64,000 bases of DNA from Lentinus brumalis (GCA_001792895.1 MARA01000003.1:1922001-1986000), one strand, 5' to 3'. Counted from the stretch's first letter, positions 13,401 to 25,612 are shown. Notes: generated from the letters alone by a model not told the origin. Program-made: numbers and translations.

Positions 13401-14155
13401 CGACGAGGAAGTGGACGTCGGCCCAGTTGGGATAGCGCTTCTTGACGTTGTCCGCATCTAACAGGTGGATGAACGAACCATCGACCTTGGACAGCGTGCT
13501 ATCGGTTTCGTCGTGGCATGAATCGGAGATGTGGAGGACGTGGTCAGTGACCAGCCGGTGTTTGGCATCGACCGCCTCCTGTTGTCTGCCAGTAAGGCTC
13601 TCGACATCATTGAGACCAACAGCATGACCACGTACCCATGCGTCCGACAAAGCCTTCTCGGAGATTTTGCCCCACGTTGCCTCCTTCACATTGACGTCTT
13701 TTGGCATTGAGCCGACTGCCTCATGGAATGCCCACCACATTTTCTTGACATATGATTCTTCTGGTTTCGAGTCGTGCTTGCCGGCGTTGCCCTCGCCGGG
13801 TTGTCGACGCCCTGGCCGACGTGGTCGACGTTGTCGACATTGTGGCCCGTATTGTCGGCGTTGTGGTTGCCATCGACGGTGTGTCCTGTGCTGTGGGGGT
13901 CGTGGGCGTTGTCGGTGTCGAGGCCGTGGACCTTGTCGAAGTCGGCGGCGAGATCGAAGAGTTCTTCTTTGTGGAACTGGCTCAGGCGCATGAGCACGGT
14001 GGTTTCGGGGCAGTCGATCATCTGGTTCTTTCGGTTTTTGGATGCCACGACCTTGACCTTGACTTCGGGATTGCGGTTCGGGTCGGTGTGTTTATGTCTG
14101 TCGACATGGATAGGAGTGGTGGCGACATCGGATTCTCAGCGTTCTGCTCGGACAT
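10403..14155 (-). pseudogene. FunK1-type protein kinase, frameshifted copy
   Basis: This is the duplicate of the intact kinase at 35498-39362. Against that copy it has at least six one-base deletions: after codon 8 (near 14132), near 13797, near 13391, near 13099, near 12502 and near 12455. They break the N-terminal and central parts into pieces. The kinase core is recognisable: FLKDCWRPNYTGLEKEADIL near 12650, YIHRDISAGNMLI near 11940, LLADWELAKHF near 11850. The C-terminal third, from the FunK1 motif after HFM to the TAG at 10405-10403, stays open. It lacks most of the alanine-rich repeat of the other copy. I call it a pseudogene, but because all lesions are single-base deletions and similar ones occur in essential genes nearby, assembly error is a real alternative for some of them. 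Confidence 0.8.
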
Positions 14156-14751
14156 GGTGGTAGAGGAGAGAGGCCACAAACCTTCAGACGCGCGAGGGAC
14201 GCGCTCTTTTGTACCGCACGGTGGTGGTTTGCACCCTCACGGGATCTGGCCAATCAGGTCGATGAGTCCACGCGACCTTAATGCGGACCAGGCCATAATC
14301 GAGGGCTGGACATACCAAGTCGGCGAACAATAGAGCTCGCTGTGCTGTCCGCTATTGTTCCCACCTGAAGGGGAGGTGCACGCTTTGGCCCGACGAGGAC
14401 TGGGGTCTCTTTGTGCACTGGCAGACGGTCGATGCTGTGGACTTTGCGGTCCAGTCAGTGCATATAACATCGGTGACCATTGCGGGCTCACTCACAGGCT
14501 TGTCGGTCGAAGCCCTGTAGTGACGGCGTAGAGGGTAGGAGAAAGAGTCTGAGCCACTGACGACTCGAACAAGACGCGCTCACAGCCACCCGTCACCAGC
14601 GCTAATGCGAACTTACCCGCGCCGCTCGGACGTACAACCTCGTACTCCTTCTCGTAAACCACCACAATCGCTGTGGACAAATCAAACATGCATGCGTCAA
14701 TCACAAGTATACATGCTACACAGACAGTAAGGGCCTACTGATCCAACCTAG

Positions 14752-15300
14752 GACCGTGGCAGAAGCGCCCAACGCTCCCACTAACCACATCCTCAGCGGC
14801 TCGACGTCGTCTGTAGACAAAATCGCCGCCCAAGACTGCTTCACGGTTTTCGCCCGACGCCGAGAACACTCTACAGACTCGACTTTGCGACAATGCCGCT
14901 CCATCCGTCACAAACCTCATCGCCGCCGTCCTCAGCTTGCAGGAAGGCTCCCCCGACCACCTCCCCATCGATCGCCAGTCCTACTGGCTCGCCGGCATGG
15001 TCTTCCGACTTCTTGTCGGAGAGATAGCGAGCGGCCGATCCCCGCTAAATTGCGGACTCAAGCTCAATTTCCCTAAGCAGCCGCCCCACTCGCTCAAGTT
15101 GGTCGTTGTCGACCTCGATGGCGCTGACGGCCTTGGAGCTTCCTTCCAGCTCCTCATTGCACAAGGGCCGGACCACTAGGTGAGAGACGGCGCGGGGCGC
15201 AGCTTCCGAGAGAAGCTCGCGGATCTGCACAGAGGGAGGACGCTTTGCGCGTGGAGCTGGCGAAGTCGAGGGGGCTTCGAGGGGAGTCTAAGTCTTGTCA
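14752..15300 (+). pseudogene. Decayed copy A of an unknown repeated gene family
   Basis: About 550 bases homologous to 34330-34890 (minus) and 51600-52165 (plus), with a shorter relative at 29174-29390. The best reading includes DKIAAQDCFTVF, then TNLIAAVLSLQEG-like sequence in another frame, then RQSYWLAGMVFRLLVGEIAS and VVDLDGADGLGASFQLLIAQ, and a heptad-like end EKLADL..REDAL. The expected start codon is GTG here where copy C has ATG, and frames change, so it is not a working gene. The family is not one I recognise. This copy came with the inverted duplicated block. Confidence 0.7.
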
Positions 15301-15633
15301 GTCGAGAGGTTGTTGAATATCGTACTTAATGGGCACATATCGACATCGCCTCGGCGTATTCAACAGAATCTATCCGCCAAGCGACCAAACAACATTGTTC
15401 ACAGCGTGCACATGTCGGAGGCTTGCGCAGGCGGACGGGTAGTCATCGAGTCTCGACTGCTGTCAAGTACCCTACGGTCCACTTGCTCTCGCGTGTACCT
15501 TCTGAGTAGCGACTCATAGCGATGCTAGTGAGTAATCAAAACATACATATAAGATACATGGGGTCTCTCGTTCCGAGCCAGGTAGTCCGCGAGCCCATGC
15601 ACTGTGGCCGCAGGGTCTCAGCACACTACCATA

Positions 15634-15915
15634 CTACGCCTTCGCACCCCTCCTCCCCCTGCCTCTCCTGCCCTCCCCGCGCGACTCCCACTACCCTTCC
15701 TCGAACCCGACCCAGACGCAGCCAGCACGTCCGGAAGCTGCGGCAACGTCACCTCCGCATCCATCTCCATGCTCATCTCGACCTCCCACCCTTCCTTCCT
15801 CGGCTCGGCCCCCTTCCCGTCAGACTGGAAGAGAACCTTGAGCCGCTCCAGCTCTCCGTTCTCCCGTGGGTCCGCATACGCGACGCGCACGGCGCCCTCG
15901 GCCTCCCGCTCCGCC
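15634..15915 (-). pseudogene. Truncated 3' end of the RAD4/DPB11 gene
   Basis: The minus strand encodes AEREAEGAVRVAYADPRENG and further sequence matching the last ~90 residues of the RAD4-like protein that ends at 33991, with one Gly-to-Asp change and a frame change before the homologous stop at 15636-15634. Nothing upstream of 15915 resembles the rest of that gene. It is a passenger fragment of the segmental duplication and fixes its direction. Confidence 0.92.
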
Positions 15916-16715
15916 ACCAGGGACGGCCGTGGACAGGTCAAGCATGTATGAATCAAACGCTTCGACCTCTTTGGGACCCAACTTTGTATGTCGCGCATGG
16001 CCACTGTAAGTCGCGCGGTGCAGTCCAGAGTGCGAACTTCAAGACTCGTCTTCCAGCTCAAATATGTCTCTTCCTAGCGGTGACGCGTCCTACCGTTCGC
16101 GACGACTGGGCGGCCATGACGAGAACTTCGTCATCATGGTCCACTACGGCCAGGGTTGAACGCATGGAAGAAAGCACTGGTTCTCGGATTCGTGGTGTCC
16201 AAAACATTCATGCAACATTCCTGTGCCCAAACGTGCCCAAGACGCCATCGCTGATTTCGACGACTCGGGTATCGAATAATGCGTGGACGAGATCGACCCC
16301 GTCATCGACGTTTGAGTTTTGACGACTGTAAGTAACTGGGACTCAGACGACCTAGATTGAGAGACGTGCATCGGCGACTCGCAACAAATCTGCAGTCCTC
16401 TTGCACCAGTACAGAACCTGGCAGCTCCAGTGCTCTGTTGTACTCATATGTGGCATATTATCGTTTGGTGACGGCGTGGCAACGAGTCGGAGGACAATGG
16501 TCTTCGCGATGTCGACGGGGGCAGGGGCGCCGGCTCTCGCGTACTTACTCGTGTTGGCCTCGCCGTTGTCGCCGATTCCGCCATGAGCTCATCCCGACCT
16601 ACGCATTTGGAGACCAAAGCAGAGCCTCGCTTGAGTACGGGCACCGTGCAAAGCCAAGCACTTGATACTGTTACTGATACATCTACGTACATCTGCTATA
16701 TTCCTTCTACGCTGA
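15916..16715. other. Non-coding stretch between the duplicated block and TYS1
   Basis: About 800 bases without a recognisable gene. A short plus-strand frame near 16066-16158 (begins MSLPSGDASYRSRRL) has coding-like composition but no partner or family. No repeat or RNA gene was seen. Confidence 0.5.
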
Positions 16716-18304
16716 TCATGAAGCCGCAGGACTCGACTCCTCCGGTGCTCCTGTCGTTGACGTCGCATCCGGTGCGTGAGCGGATGGGGCTGCCTGTCCT
16801 TCTGGCGCAGCGGGAGCGGCAGCTCCGTCCGCGAGTTTCGCGTTCTTGCCCTTACCGGGCGGCGGAGGGTGGTACACCTTGACCTGCAAACAGAACAGCA
16901 CGCGTCAATATCACTGCGACCGCACGGCCTCGCAGAACACGCACCTTCTTCTTCTTCTCAGGCTTCGCGTTCGGATCGGGGTAGGCCAGCTTCTCGGTCT
17001 TCTTCCACTCCTCGTCCTGCTCGAACGCCGCGCGGATGGGGTCCAAGAGGCGGATAATCCCGTCCGCAACCGCCGTCTTCAGGTCCTTCGGGTGGAGCTT
17101 CTTCGCCGCAAAGTCCGCCTCGAGCTCGTCAAACGATTTGTAGTGCAGCGAGCCGCCGTACTCCTCTTTCCTGAAGACGGAGAAGACGGTGCCGTCGGGT
17201 GCACCCTCGAGGGCGAAGGGCGTCTGATCCCCGATGGCGGACGCGCCCTCTTCAGCATCGGCGCCGGTCTTGCCCTGCTGCCGCTCGATGCGCAGCTCGG
17301 AGACGGGGATGAGCACGGCCTTGACGAAGGCGAGGACGCCGTTCTCGGCCGTGTTGCCTTCTTCGCAGAACGCGTTCTTGATCTTGCGGCGGACGACCTC
17401 GGGCGGGTCGAGGAAGTCGATCTTGGAGTTGGGGTCGGAGGAGGACATCTTGCCGCCGCCGAGGCCGGGAACCATGGGGTTCATGAGGTGGGCACGCTTG
17501 GCGTAGCCGAGACGGGGGAGGTAGAGCTCGGCGAAGGTGAAGATTTTGCGCTGGGAGGTGAAAGGATGGGCGGGGAACGCTGGGAGAGAGGAGAGACCGC
17601 ACGTACCTGGTCTACACCACCGAACTGGAAGTCGCAGCCAAGGTACTGCTCATCGAGGGCCTGCATGCCGGGGTAGAGGAGACCGCTGAGGAGGGGGCTC
17701 TCGACCTGCTTTACGACCTCTGCACCGGCCTTCTTGGCGTCGTGCTCTGTGACGAGAGTGCATAGCTTGTAGTTGTCGAGAGAGTACTCGCGGGAAAGCT
17801 GGTAGGAGGAGCCCTCGACGAAGCGGAGTTTCGAGGTGGGGATGCCGAGGGAGGTGAAGACGGCGAGGAGGAGCTTCTTGTAGTATTGTGTGCGGTGGGC
17901 AACGAGCTCCAAGGGGGCCTTGAGGTTGTCGAGGAATGCATGCACGTCTGCGCTTGTGAGAATGAGTCACGGCGAGTGGACGATCTCACTGACCAGCGAG
18001 CAGGACGGTGACTTCGACATCGGCGCGAAGGAAGTCGGCGATTTTGGTGAGGGGACAAAGTAACCGATGTGTGCTGCAAGAGGTTCAGGCAGTGCAGAGA
18101 CGAAAGGGCTGTAAAGATCGCGTACGTCGACCGGTGGGAGCAGTACCTGGGTCGGAGATGAGGACGAGGATTAGCGTTGGGACTGATCGACGCACCCCAG
18201 TAGCATTTTGGCGTCCTGCCTTCCGCGAGGATGGCCTTGATGATGTCCCCGCCGAGGACCTCCTGCAGCCTGCGCGTGATGAGCTCGAACTTGTCGTCTG
18301 CCAT
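16716..18304 (-). CDS. TYS1: Tyrosyl-tRNA synthetase, cytosolic (with an apparent frameshift after HIGH)
   Basis: This class I synthetase charges tRNA-Tyr. The start at 18304 gives [20 protein letters not shown]; exons then give [16 protein letters not shown] and PHIGYFVP (the HIGH signature as HIGY). Later come [33 protein letters not shown] and the [13 protein letters not shown] loop. After the catalytic and anticodon-binding parts the protein ends in a Lys-rich segment and an Ala/Pro-rich tail, stop 16718-16716. Between HIGYFVP and [20 protein letters not shown] the frame is broken: the C run at 18051-18054 is one base short of what the family sequence requires, and no splice site can repair it. 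For an essential single-copy gene this is more likely a sequence error than a real lesion. It shares a 141-base head-to-head region with PSD1. Confidence 0.93.
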
Positions 18305-18445
18305 CGTGGTCGTCGAGAGAGAGCAGAGGCAGGCAGATCTGTGTGGCAGATCTGGATCTGACTCGCGAGCGCGTGCGTTGTGTCCGCTGTGTTGGCTGCT
18401 CTCTCCGCTGTCCGTGGCTGCTCCCTCGATGCTCGTGTCGCGCAG
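18305..18445. promoter_or_regulatory. Shared upstream region of TYS1 and PSD1
   Basis: Only 141 bases separate the two divergent start codons, so both core promoters must lie here or within the first exons. No canonical TATA box is obvious. The assignment rests on gene arrangement alone. Confidence 0.5.
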
Positions 18446-20457
18446 ATGAAGTTCACGCAGCACAACTCGTCGCCGTTCTCCTCGCTCCTCGCACGCAGAC
18501 ACGCGTTCAAGGGCCACCTCGCCCGCTCAGGCGCGTTCATCCGCCGCTCGACCGTCCGCTTTCTCTCCCAGGAATCTCGCAACAACTATGACAACTCGTC
18601 CGGGTCCCACATACCGCTCTACAGTGAGTGCTCCTGCTTCTACCCGACCGTCTGCCAACGCGTCTTGCAGGGAGGCTCGTCGACGCATGGCGGAACACAC
18701 CCACAAAGTGGTACCCTCTCCCCGTAGCTGCCGGTGCGCTCCTCCTCATCGTCATTCAATACCGAAGGAAGTCCACGGCGCGCGAGGTCGTTGTCGACGA
18801 GCACGGGCACGAGGTCGTCAAGCTCAAGGGTCCCTGGCACGTACGTTCCTCCCTCGCTTTTGCGCCTGGCCGTGCGCTGACCTGGCACCTCGGCTCGCCT
18901 CGTACGCAGGTGCACGTCATAGGCGCGTTGCCTCTCCGCAACCTTTCTCGTGTCTGGGGCTATGTCAACTCCCTCGAGCTCCCCGTCTGGTTCCGCCCCA
19001 TCGGCTTCCGGATATACGCTGCCGCCTTTGGCTGCAACCTCGACGAGATTGACCCTCCGGACCTCACCCAGTACGCCAGTCTCGGCGAGTTCTTCTATCG
19101 GAAGCTCAAAGACGGCGCACGCCCTATTGCCGACGCAGTCCTGGTACGTGCTCACACTACGCGCATTGCCCAGAATCTGTGGTGGGAGAGGTGTGAAACG
19201 CCACTGCAATTACCATGTCCAGCCCCGGGCGCCCAGGAAAGTGGTGGCCGGGTGGCTCGCCGTGGTCTTCACATCTCTCCTACTGCCGGTAATCATATCG
19301 GGTGCACGCAATGTTGTCTGCTTTTTTGTTCCTTCGGTGTCCTCACTCTTGACGCGCGCAGGTGAGCCCCGCAGATGGTCGTGTGCTGCACTTCGGCGTC
19401 ATCAAGGACGGCCGGATCGAGCAAGTCAAGGGCAGCACATACTCCCTCGACGCTCTCCTCGGCGTCGCCCGCCCCGATTCGCCCGCTCCGACCCCGGTCC
19501 ACTTCCCCGAGCATGAAATGTCAGAGGTCGACCACCGGCACTTTGCAGAAATCAACGGCATCGAGTACAGCTTGCACGAGCTCCTCGGCACCCCACGCCC
19601 TCGTCCTCCGGCACATCGACCCCCGTCGTCCAGTCCTCGCCTGCGCACTCGGAAGACGCAGCACACACCGGCACCGCTGCGAAGAGGAGCGGGGAGCGCA
19701 TCGACGCGTCGGTGCCCCGCGACCAGTCTATCCCGAGACTGTCGCGCAGGACGTGAGCATGGCAACCGAGGTCGGCATCCGCCCGACGGCGGTGCGCAGG
19801 GACAGCTTCACCAGCGTGCGGACGAAGCCAGGGAACAACACTTATTTCATCGTCATCTACCTTGCGCCCGGCGACTACCACCGCTTCCACAGCCCTGCGG
19901 CCTGGGTCGTCGAGCGCAGGCGGCACTTTGTCGGTACGTGTCGTCCGTATGTCGAGAGTGGCTGCTGTTCTAAAAGTATGCTTTGCAGGCGACCTATTCT
20001 CCGTCTCCCCGTGGATGGCGAAGCGGCTCGAGAACCTCTTCGTACTGAACGAGCGCGTCGCGCTCCTCGGCCGCTGGAAGCACGGCTTCTTCAGCATGGT
20101 CCCCGTCGGCGCGACAAACGTCGGGAGCATCAAGATCAACTTTGACCAGGTGCGTTCTACCCAGTCTCTCACACAACACATGTGCTGAGTCGCACACAGA
20201 CGCTCCGCACAAACGTCGGCAAGCGGCGCGACCACCCCGTCGGCACGTTCACGGAGGCGGTCTACTCTGGCGCGTCCCCCGTCCTCAACGGCCAGCCGCT
20301 CATGAAGGGCGACGAGATGGGCGGGTTCTGCTTGGGCAGCACGATCGTGCTTGTCTTTGAGGCGCCGCACGACTTCGAGTTCGCCGTCAGCGCGGGCCAG
20401 AAGGTCAAGGTCGGTCAGATGCTCGGAGACGTTACGACCGAGCGGTCGTCCCAGTGA
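18446..20457 (+). CDS. PSD1: Phosphatidylserine decarboxylase, mitochondrial type
   Basis: This enzyme makes phosphatidylethanolamine from phosphatidylserine at the inner mitochondrial membrane. The start at 18446 gives a Ser/Arg-rich presequence ([20 protein letters not shown]); the in-frame Met at 18380 is less likely. A membrane segment follows ([16 protein letters not shown]). Core motifs are [12 protein letters not shown] (catalytic Asp), [11 protein letters not shown] (His) and, near the end, [14 protein letters not shown], whose LGST is the self-cleavage site that makes the pyruvoyl group. TGA is at 20455-20457. In the variable linker at about 19590-19740 the frame moves twice, each step equal to one missing base ([19 protein letters not shown] lies in the intermediate frame); this linker is Ser/Pro-rich so the exact points are uncertain. 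Sequence error is the simplest explanation, an unseen intron the alternative. Confidence 0.93.
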
Positions 20458-20686
20458 TGCACGACTTACGATTTTGACATACATACGCACACGGAGCAGC
20501 GGCTCCGCTCGCACCCGTACGTACCTGCACGACACTGTACGTCAACACGACCGGCCACTTCGGTTTCCCCCCACCACATACACTAGTAGTACATGGACAT
20601 GAACAGGACACCCTCCTCTGGCCCCCGTTTCGGTTCGATTCAACTCGGCGTGTACAGTACTAGACACCTAATGACTGCCTCACGAG

Positions 20687-22801
20687 CTACACCGTCACGA
20701 GCCTGAGGACCGCAATCGCCTCGACGTGCGCCGTCTGCGGGAACAAATCCAGCCCGCACAGGCTCTCCAGCACGTACCGCCTCCCCTTGCCCTCCTCCGT
20801 CTGCGCGTGCGCGGCGCTCTGCGCAAGGATCATCCCGACGTCGCGCGCCTGCGTGTGCACGTTGCACGAGACGTAGACGACGGTGCCCGCGCCGAACGCG
20901 ACCATCTGCTCGACGAAGCGCGCGTCCGTGCCCTTGCGCGGCGGGTCGATGATCAGCGCGGTCTGGTCCCGCGGGAAGTCCTGCACGGTCGCGAAGATGT
21001 TCGCGGCGTCCCCGGACATGAACGAGACCTCCGAGGACGGCAGGGCGGACGCGTTCAGCTCGGCGTTGCGCTGTGCGGCGCGGATGGACTCGGCGGAGAG
21101 CTCGATGCCGGCGACTTTGGAGAACGCGGGGGCGAGCATGATGGAGAAGAGACCGCTGCCGCAGTAGGCGTCGACGAGGTGCGTCGGGGCGCGCGCGGGC
21201 GCGGGCGCGGACGAGGTCACGGCGGGGGCGGGAGGGAAGATGGCGTCGCGGACGTAGGAGGTGAGCGGGACGAGGGCGGAGTTGTTGTTCTGGAAGAAGG
21301 TGCCGGCGGTGTACTCGAAGAGCATGTCGCCCACGCGCTCGCGGACGGTGCCTTTCTGATCGGTGACGCAGATGTGGCCGTCGTGTTCCGCCACCGTGCT
21401 TGAGGATGCGCTAGAGGCCGAGCTGTCTCCTTCGGGTGGGGGAAGCGGCAGGGAGTCTCGTAGGAGGAGGGTTGCGCCGCGCTTGTACTTCGTGATATTC
21501 CTGAGAAGGTGTTAGCCACTGCACTTCGGTTCGCGCGTGTGGAGTGAATTACTTGAACACGGTATCCCTCACGACCGGGAGGCCCTTGTTAATCACTGGT
21601 GTCGCTATTGGACACTCCTACGAACGTGTCAGACGGCGGACGACGGGCAATGAATGGGCTATTGACCTCGATGTCCATGACATTGCGCGTCCCGACCGCA
21701 TGGAAGCCGATTTTGAGCCAGTCTGGCTTGTCTTCCAGCACCGGTGCCTCACCACGTTTCCAGGCCTTTTGCAGGGAGTGCGGCGGGCCTTGGAAATGGG
21801 GCGTTAATTTTGTGCGGTAGCCGTACTGTAATGGCGACGCGATGGTAGGCCCTATAGTCGGCACCAAATCCGGGGATATGCCTGCGAGAAGTGAGCTCGT
21901 CCGCGCTGGTGGGGCAGAACAGCGGCCCGGAACGCACCGGAGTAGTTCTTGTACGCCTGAATGACGGTGTCCCGCTTGAGTTCGAGCTGCTTCTCGTAGG
22001 AGAGCATCTTGGCAGGCGATAAGCAGGATGCCAAGGGCGCGCGAGTGGAGAGGGGGTTACCTGGTACTGGCAGCCGGCACACTTGCCGAAGTACTTGCAC
22101 TGGGGCCGGGACATGTCGCGCCATTCAGAGTTGGGCTTGAGGACCTCGAGGAGATCGGCATGGGAGTAGAGGCGGGCGTGTCTGTATACGCGGACACGGA
22201 TGCGTTCCCCAGGGAGGGAGAGGGGGGTGACTATGACCCATTTTCGGTCGCCAGACTGCGCTATGGAGAGGGATTCACCTAAGAGGGGGTAGAGGGATCA
22301 GAGCACGCCTGGGGAAGACGGATTGAGTGGCAGTTCGAACGCGGGGGAGAGATGGCTTGGCACGGGAAGATACGAAGAGAACAGACCTGTGGACGGCGAT
22401 ATGCACGCAACGGAGAGTTCTAGCTGAGCGAATTGCTCGAACGGCGCGTCGCAGTCGAGGTTCTGGTCGACGAGGGCTTGTGCGTAGTCTTGGCCGAGGA
22501 GCGAAATGACCTCGTGCGTGAGGATGTCGTCGTGTGAGAACGGCTCTGGGACGCGGCGCTGGTTCCGCTTGTTCTTCTTGCTCTTTGCGAGTTTTTTGCT
22601 TGTGGGTGCGCTGGGCGGAGCGTGACCCGCGGCCGGGGCGTCGGGCTCGGCAGTCTCTGGGTCGCCCTCGAGGCGGGGCTTCTTCTCCGGGGGTGCGGCG
22701 GGCGTCGTCGAGCGCGAGCGGGGGTGCGTGCTGGCCATCATGCGAGCTGCTGGGAGCCGGGGCAGACGGCGAGGGCGAAGAGAAAGGCAGCGAGCAAACA
22801 T
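20687..22801 (-). CDS. TRM2: tRNA (uracil-5-)-methyltransferase Trm2
   Basis: Trm2 makes 5-methyluridine at position 54 of tRNA using SAM. The N-terminal part has a basic Lys-rich leader, then the SPOUT-independent TRAM/RumA-type organisation with a Cys cluster PQCKYFGKCAGCQYQV near 22090. The C-terminal methyltransferase shows FFQNNNSALV, the SAM motif LVDAYCGSGLFSIM, LIIDPPRKGTDARF and the catalytic cysteine in VVYVSCNVHTQARDV. TAG is at 20689-20687. The start at 22801 (MFARCLSLRPRRLPRLPAAR) adds a 20-residue Arg-rich, acid-free segment typical of a mitochondrial presequence, before a second start pair at MMASTHP; both could be used. The gene is head-to-head with the CNNM/Mam3 gene, 117 bases apart. 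Confidence 0.93.
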
Positions 22802-22918
22802 GGCGGGCGGCTGTGTGCGGCGGGGGGAAGACGCGACGCACGTGACGCAGGCATGACGCGCCTCCGCCCAGCGCACTCAGCTGCTCTTAACCCCCGTCCG
22901 CGCCCAGCCATCTCAGCA

Positions 22919-25280
22919 ATGCTGCTCGCCCTCTTCCTGGCCCTCGCTCGCCCCGCACATGCGTTTCCCACCATATACTCCCTCCTCGCGCAGGCCCCCG
23001 TGCCCGACGAGCCCGCCGAGCACCCTGGCTCCCCCGAGTTCGTGTACAAGCTCGTCGTCAGCATAGTCCTCGTGCTCGCCGGTGGTGTCTTCGCAGGGTG
23101 CGTGCTCATCTCTCTGTCCTGACCGTCGTCGCTAATACGCGTCGCGCAGCTTGACCCTCGGCTTGATGGGGCTCGATGAACTCCATCTCCGCGTCCTCTC
23201 CACATCCTCCGACGACCCCAAGGAGCGCAAGAATGCACAGAAGGGTGCGTGCCTCGCCAACTTGTCCCTCACTGTCGTCTAACGGCTCCCTAGTCTTGAG
23301 CTTGCTCTCCCAGGGCCGCCATTGGGTCCTTGTCGTACGTATCCCCTGTTGCGTCCACACCACTCACCCCGTCTCACTGCTCCGCTCCCAGGTTCTCCTC
23401 CTTGGCAACGTCGTATGTCGCATTCCGATGTCGTCCTCTACTCGTGAACCCAATCATCTGTCCAGATCGTCAACGAGAGTTTGCCCATCTTCCTGGACAG
23501 CGCTGTATGTCCTCTTCGTTTCTCCCGCGTCCGCCTGCCGCTAACCACCTGCAGCTCGGTGGCGGGATTCCCGCTGTCGCAATGTCCACAGCCATGATAG
23601 GTGCGTGCTTGTCCTCCTGTCTGTATACGTGCTCGTCTTAACCCTCTCTGCGACAGTCATCTTCGGGTGTGTGATGACATCATAGCCAACGTTCGCACCG
23701 ACTGACCTCCTTTGCCATCGCCGTGCGTGCTAACCATAGCGAGTAAGTCTTTTCCTCGGTGCCTGCACGCCATCCCTCACCCGCTCCCAGAATTATTCCA
23801 CAAGCTGTCAGCGTTCGCTACGGTCTCGCAATAGGCGCATCGTGCGCACCCATCGTGCGTGCCATGATGTACATATTCGGTCCGTCTCCTCGCCTTCACG
23901 TTCGCTATACTATCTTAGACATGTTCTAGCTCCCATCGCATGGCCCATTGCCAAGCTCCTTGACTATGTCCTTGGCGCTAACGAAACTCACACCTACAAG
24001 AAAGCCGAGCTCAAGTCCTTCCTTGCCTTCCATCGCCAAGGCGAGGAGCCCCTGCGTGATGACGAGATCAGCATCCTCAACGGCGTACTCGAGCTCAACA
24101 ACAAGAAGGTTGAGCAAATCATGACTCCAATGGAGGTATGTCACAGCACGCACGCATACGAGAGACTTTGACTCACAGTGCTACAGGACGTGGTCACCAT
24201 CAGCGCGGACCGCATTCTTGACCACGAAACCGTCGATTGGCTGTAGGTTCAGCGGTCCCATTCATGCAGAGCTCAATTCACGGCCCTCCTACAGTTTGCG
24301 CAGCGGTTACTCCCGTATCCCGGTTCACAAGCCTGGCCACCCGTTGACCTTCATCGGCATCCTTCTGGTCAAGATGGTGCGTGTGTATAGCTCGCTTTTA
24401 TCATACTTCGCTCACCCGTGTGCGTATTCCAGCTGTCGGTATACGATCCCGCATCCGCCATCCCAGTATCAGAGTTTCCGCTCTCGCTCTTGCCGGAAGC
24501 GCCCCCGACCATCAACTGCTTCCAAGCCCTCGATTACTTGTACGTATGAACCCTTCGCACCCGCCGCCAGCTCTAACTATACTTGTACCCGTGCCCACAG
24601 CCAAACCGGTCGTGCGCACTTGCTCCTGCTAAGCCGCACGCCGGGCGTCGAAGGGGGCGCCATCGGTGTCATCACTCTCGAAGACATCATCGAAGAGATC
24701 ATATCTGAGGAGATCGTCGACGAGACCGACCGGTACGAAGACAACGTCTCAAAGAAGAGCGCCCGCCGGCGCAGGAACGCTGCGGTCATGAAAGGGTCCG
24801 TCCCATCCCTCCCGCATCCCAAAGTCCGAAATGCTGACCTGCAGCTCTCGCATGAACACGAACAGCATCATAGAGTACCGTGTAAGTCGCACGAACTCAC
24901 TCAACGCCGAGACCGGTGACCACACGGCGCACCCTAGCCGGAACCCGAGTCCCCTGCCTACCGCGTCCGGTGGCCCTGGGCGGAAGGCGAGTGCCAACAC
25001 GACGAGCACGAGCTGGCTGGCCTCGACGCCCCGGGCGCCTTCGAACCTGAGGGCTACTTCGACCTTGAGCCCGACCCCCGACCACCCGAACCAGTCATAT
25101 GGGACCCTGTTGGTTGGCAGCCCGCAGGATGATGACAGGCTCAGCGTCAGGAGCGGCAGGAGCGTCGGGAGCCAAGGCGGTCGGAGCGGGAGCAGGAGCT
25201 CGACGAGGGTCGGAGACGGGGAAAGTCGGGAGACTGACAGGTTACTCGGGGAGCCTGCGGAGGACGGCAACGCGCGGTAG
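22919..25280 (+). CDS. MAM3: CNNM/Mam3-like CBS-domain membrane protein
   Basis: Members of this family (DUF21/CNNM transmembrane domain plus a CBS pair) act in metal ion homeostasis at the vacuole or plasma membrane. The start at 22919 gives a signal-like hydrophobic end (MLLALFLALARPAHAFPTIY), then a TM helix (KLVVSIVLVLAGGVFAG), and LTLGLMGLDELHLRVLS, the DUF21 signature, followed by further hydrophobic exons. The CBS region begins at KAELKSFLAFHRQGEEPLRD and includes VEQIMTPMED, RSGYSRIPVHKPG and GVITLEDIIEEIISEEIVDE. The tail is Ser/Arg-rich (SGRSVGSQGGRSGSRSSTR) and ends at TAG 25278-25280. At least nine short exons are needed; some borders near 23390-23700 were not fixed. Confidence 0.88.
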
Positions 25281-25612
25281 TGGGTCTGCGAATATCGCAA
25301 GTAAAGTGCTGCACTGCGCTTGAGCACACGAATAGTGTACCGGCGCGCATGCATGCATGCGAGGAAGAAGAAGTCCACCCGTGCGGCCAAAGGAGGCTCG
25401 TCTTGGACGCCTGTCAGCCTCGACCTCAAATCAACAAAGAACGCGCCAGCACGGATCACGGATATTTATTGTAGTTGGTTCATACACGCCGCGCGCACTT
25501 CACAGGAGCGTAGCATTGATGTTCGACGACAGATCACGACTTATATGATACACCTTGGAACGGTACTTAGCATGTCTCCTTCTGCGTCCTCCCAAGCTCC
25601 AAGCTCTCAGAG
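25281..25612. other. Convergent intergenic region
   Basis: 332 bases between the 3' ends of the CNNM/Mam3 and E2 genes. No gene is seen. It holds a small GCATGCATGC alternating run near 25348 and is otherwise unremarkable. Confidence 0.5.

Larger units (their letters stand above)
10140..15915 (-). repeat. Inverted duplicated block, derived arm
   Basis: This block is an inverted copy of 33709-39640. High identity (by eye well above 90 percent) runs from about 10345 to 15915; a weaker but still alignable stretch continues to about 10140. It carries a FunK1 kinase copy, a decayed unknown gene and the last 280 bases of the RAD4/DPB11 coding sequence. At 15915 the match stops abruptly inside what is RAD4 coding sequence in the other arm (33709), so this arm is the derived one. 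Beyond 15915 the sequence is unrelated to RAD4. Confidence 0.93.

Noticed and set aside
10403..14155. Calling the FunK1 duplicate a working gene with extra introns
   Set aside because: Direct comparison with the intact copy shows one-base deletions at the break points, not GT-AG introns.
16066..16158. 31-codon frame beginning MSLPSGDASY
   Set aside because: Too short, no partner, no match to pheromone or other small-protein signatures.
25461..25480. GGATATTTATTGTAGTTGG, similar to the MITE-like terminal repeat
   Set aside because: Only a short AT-rich match, without an inverted partner nearby.
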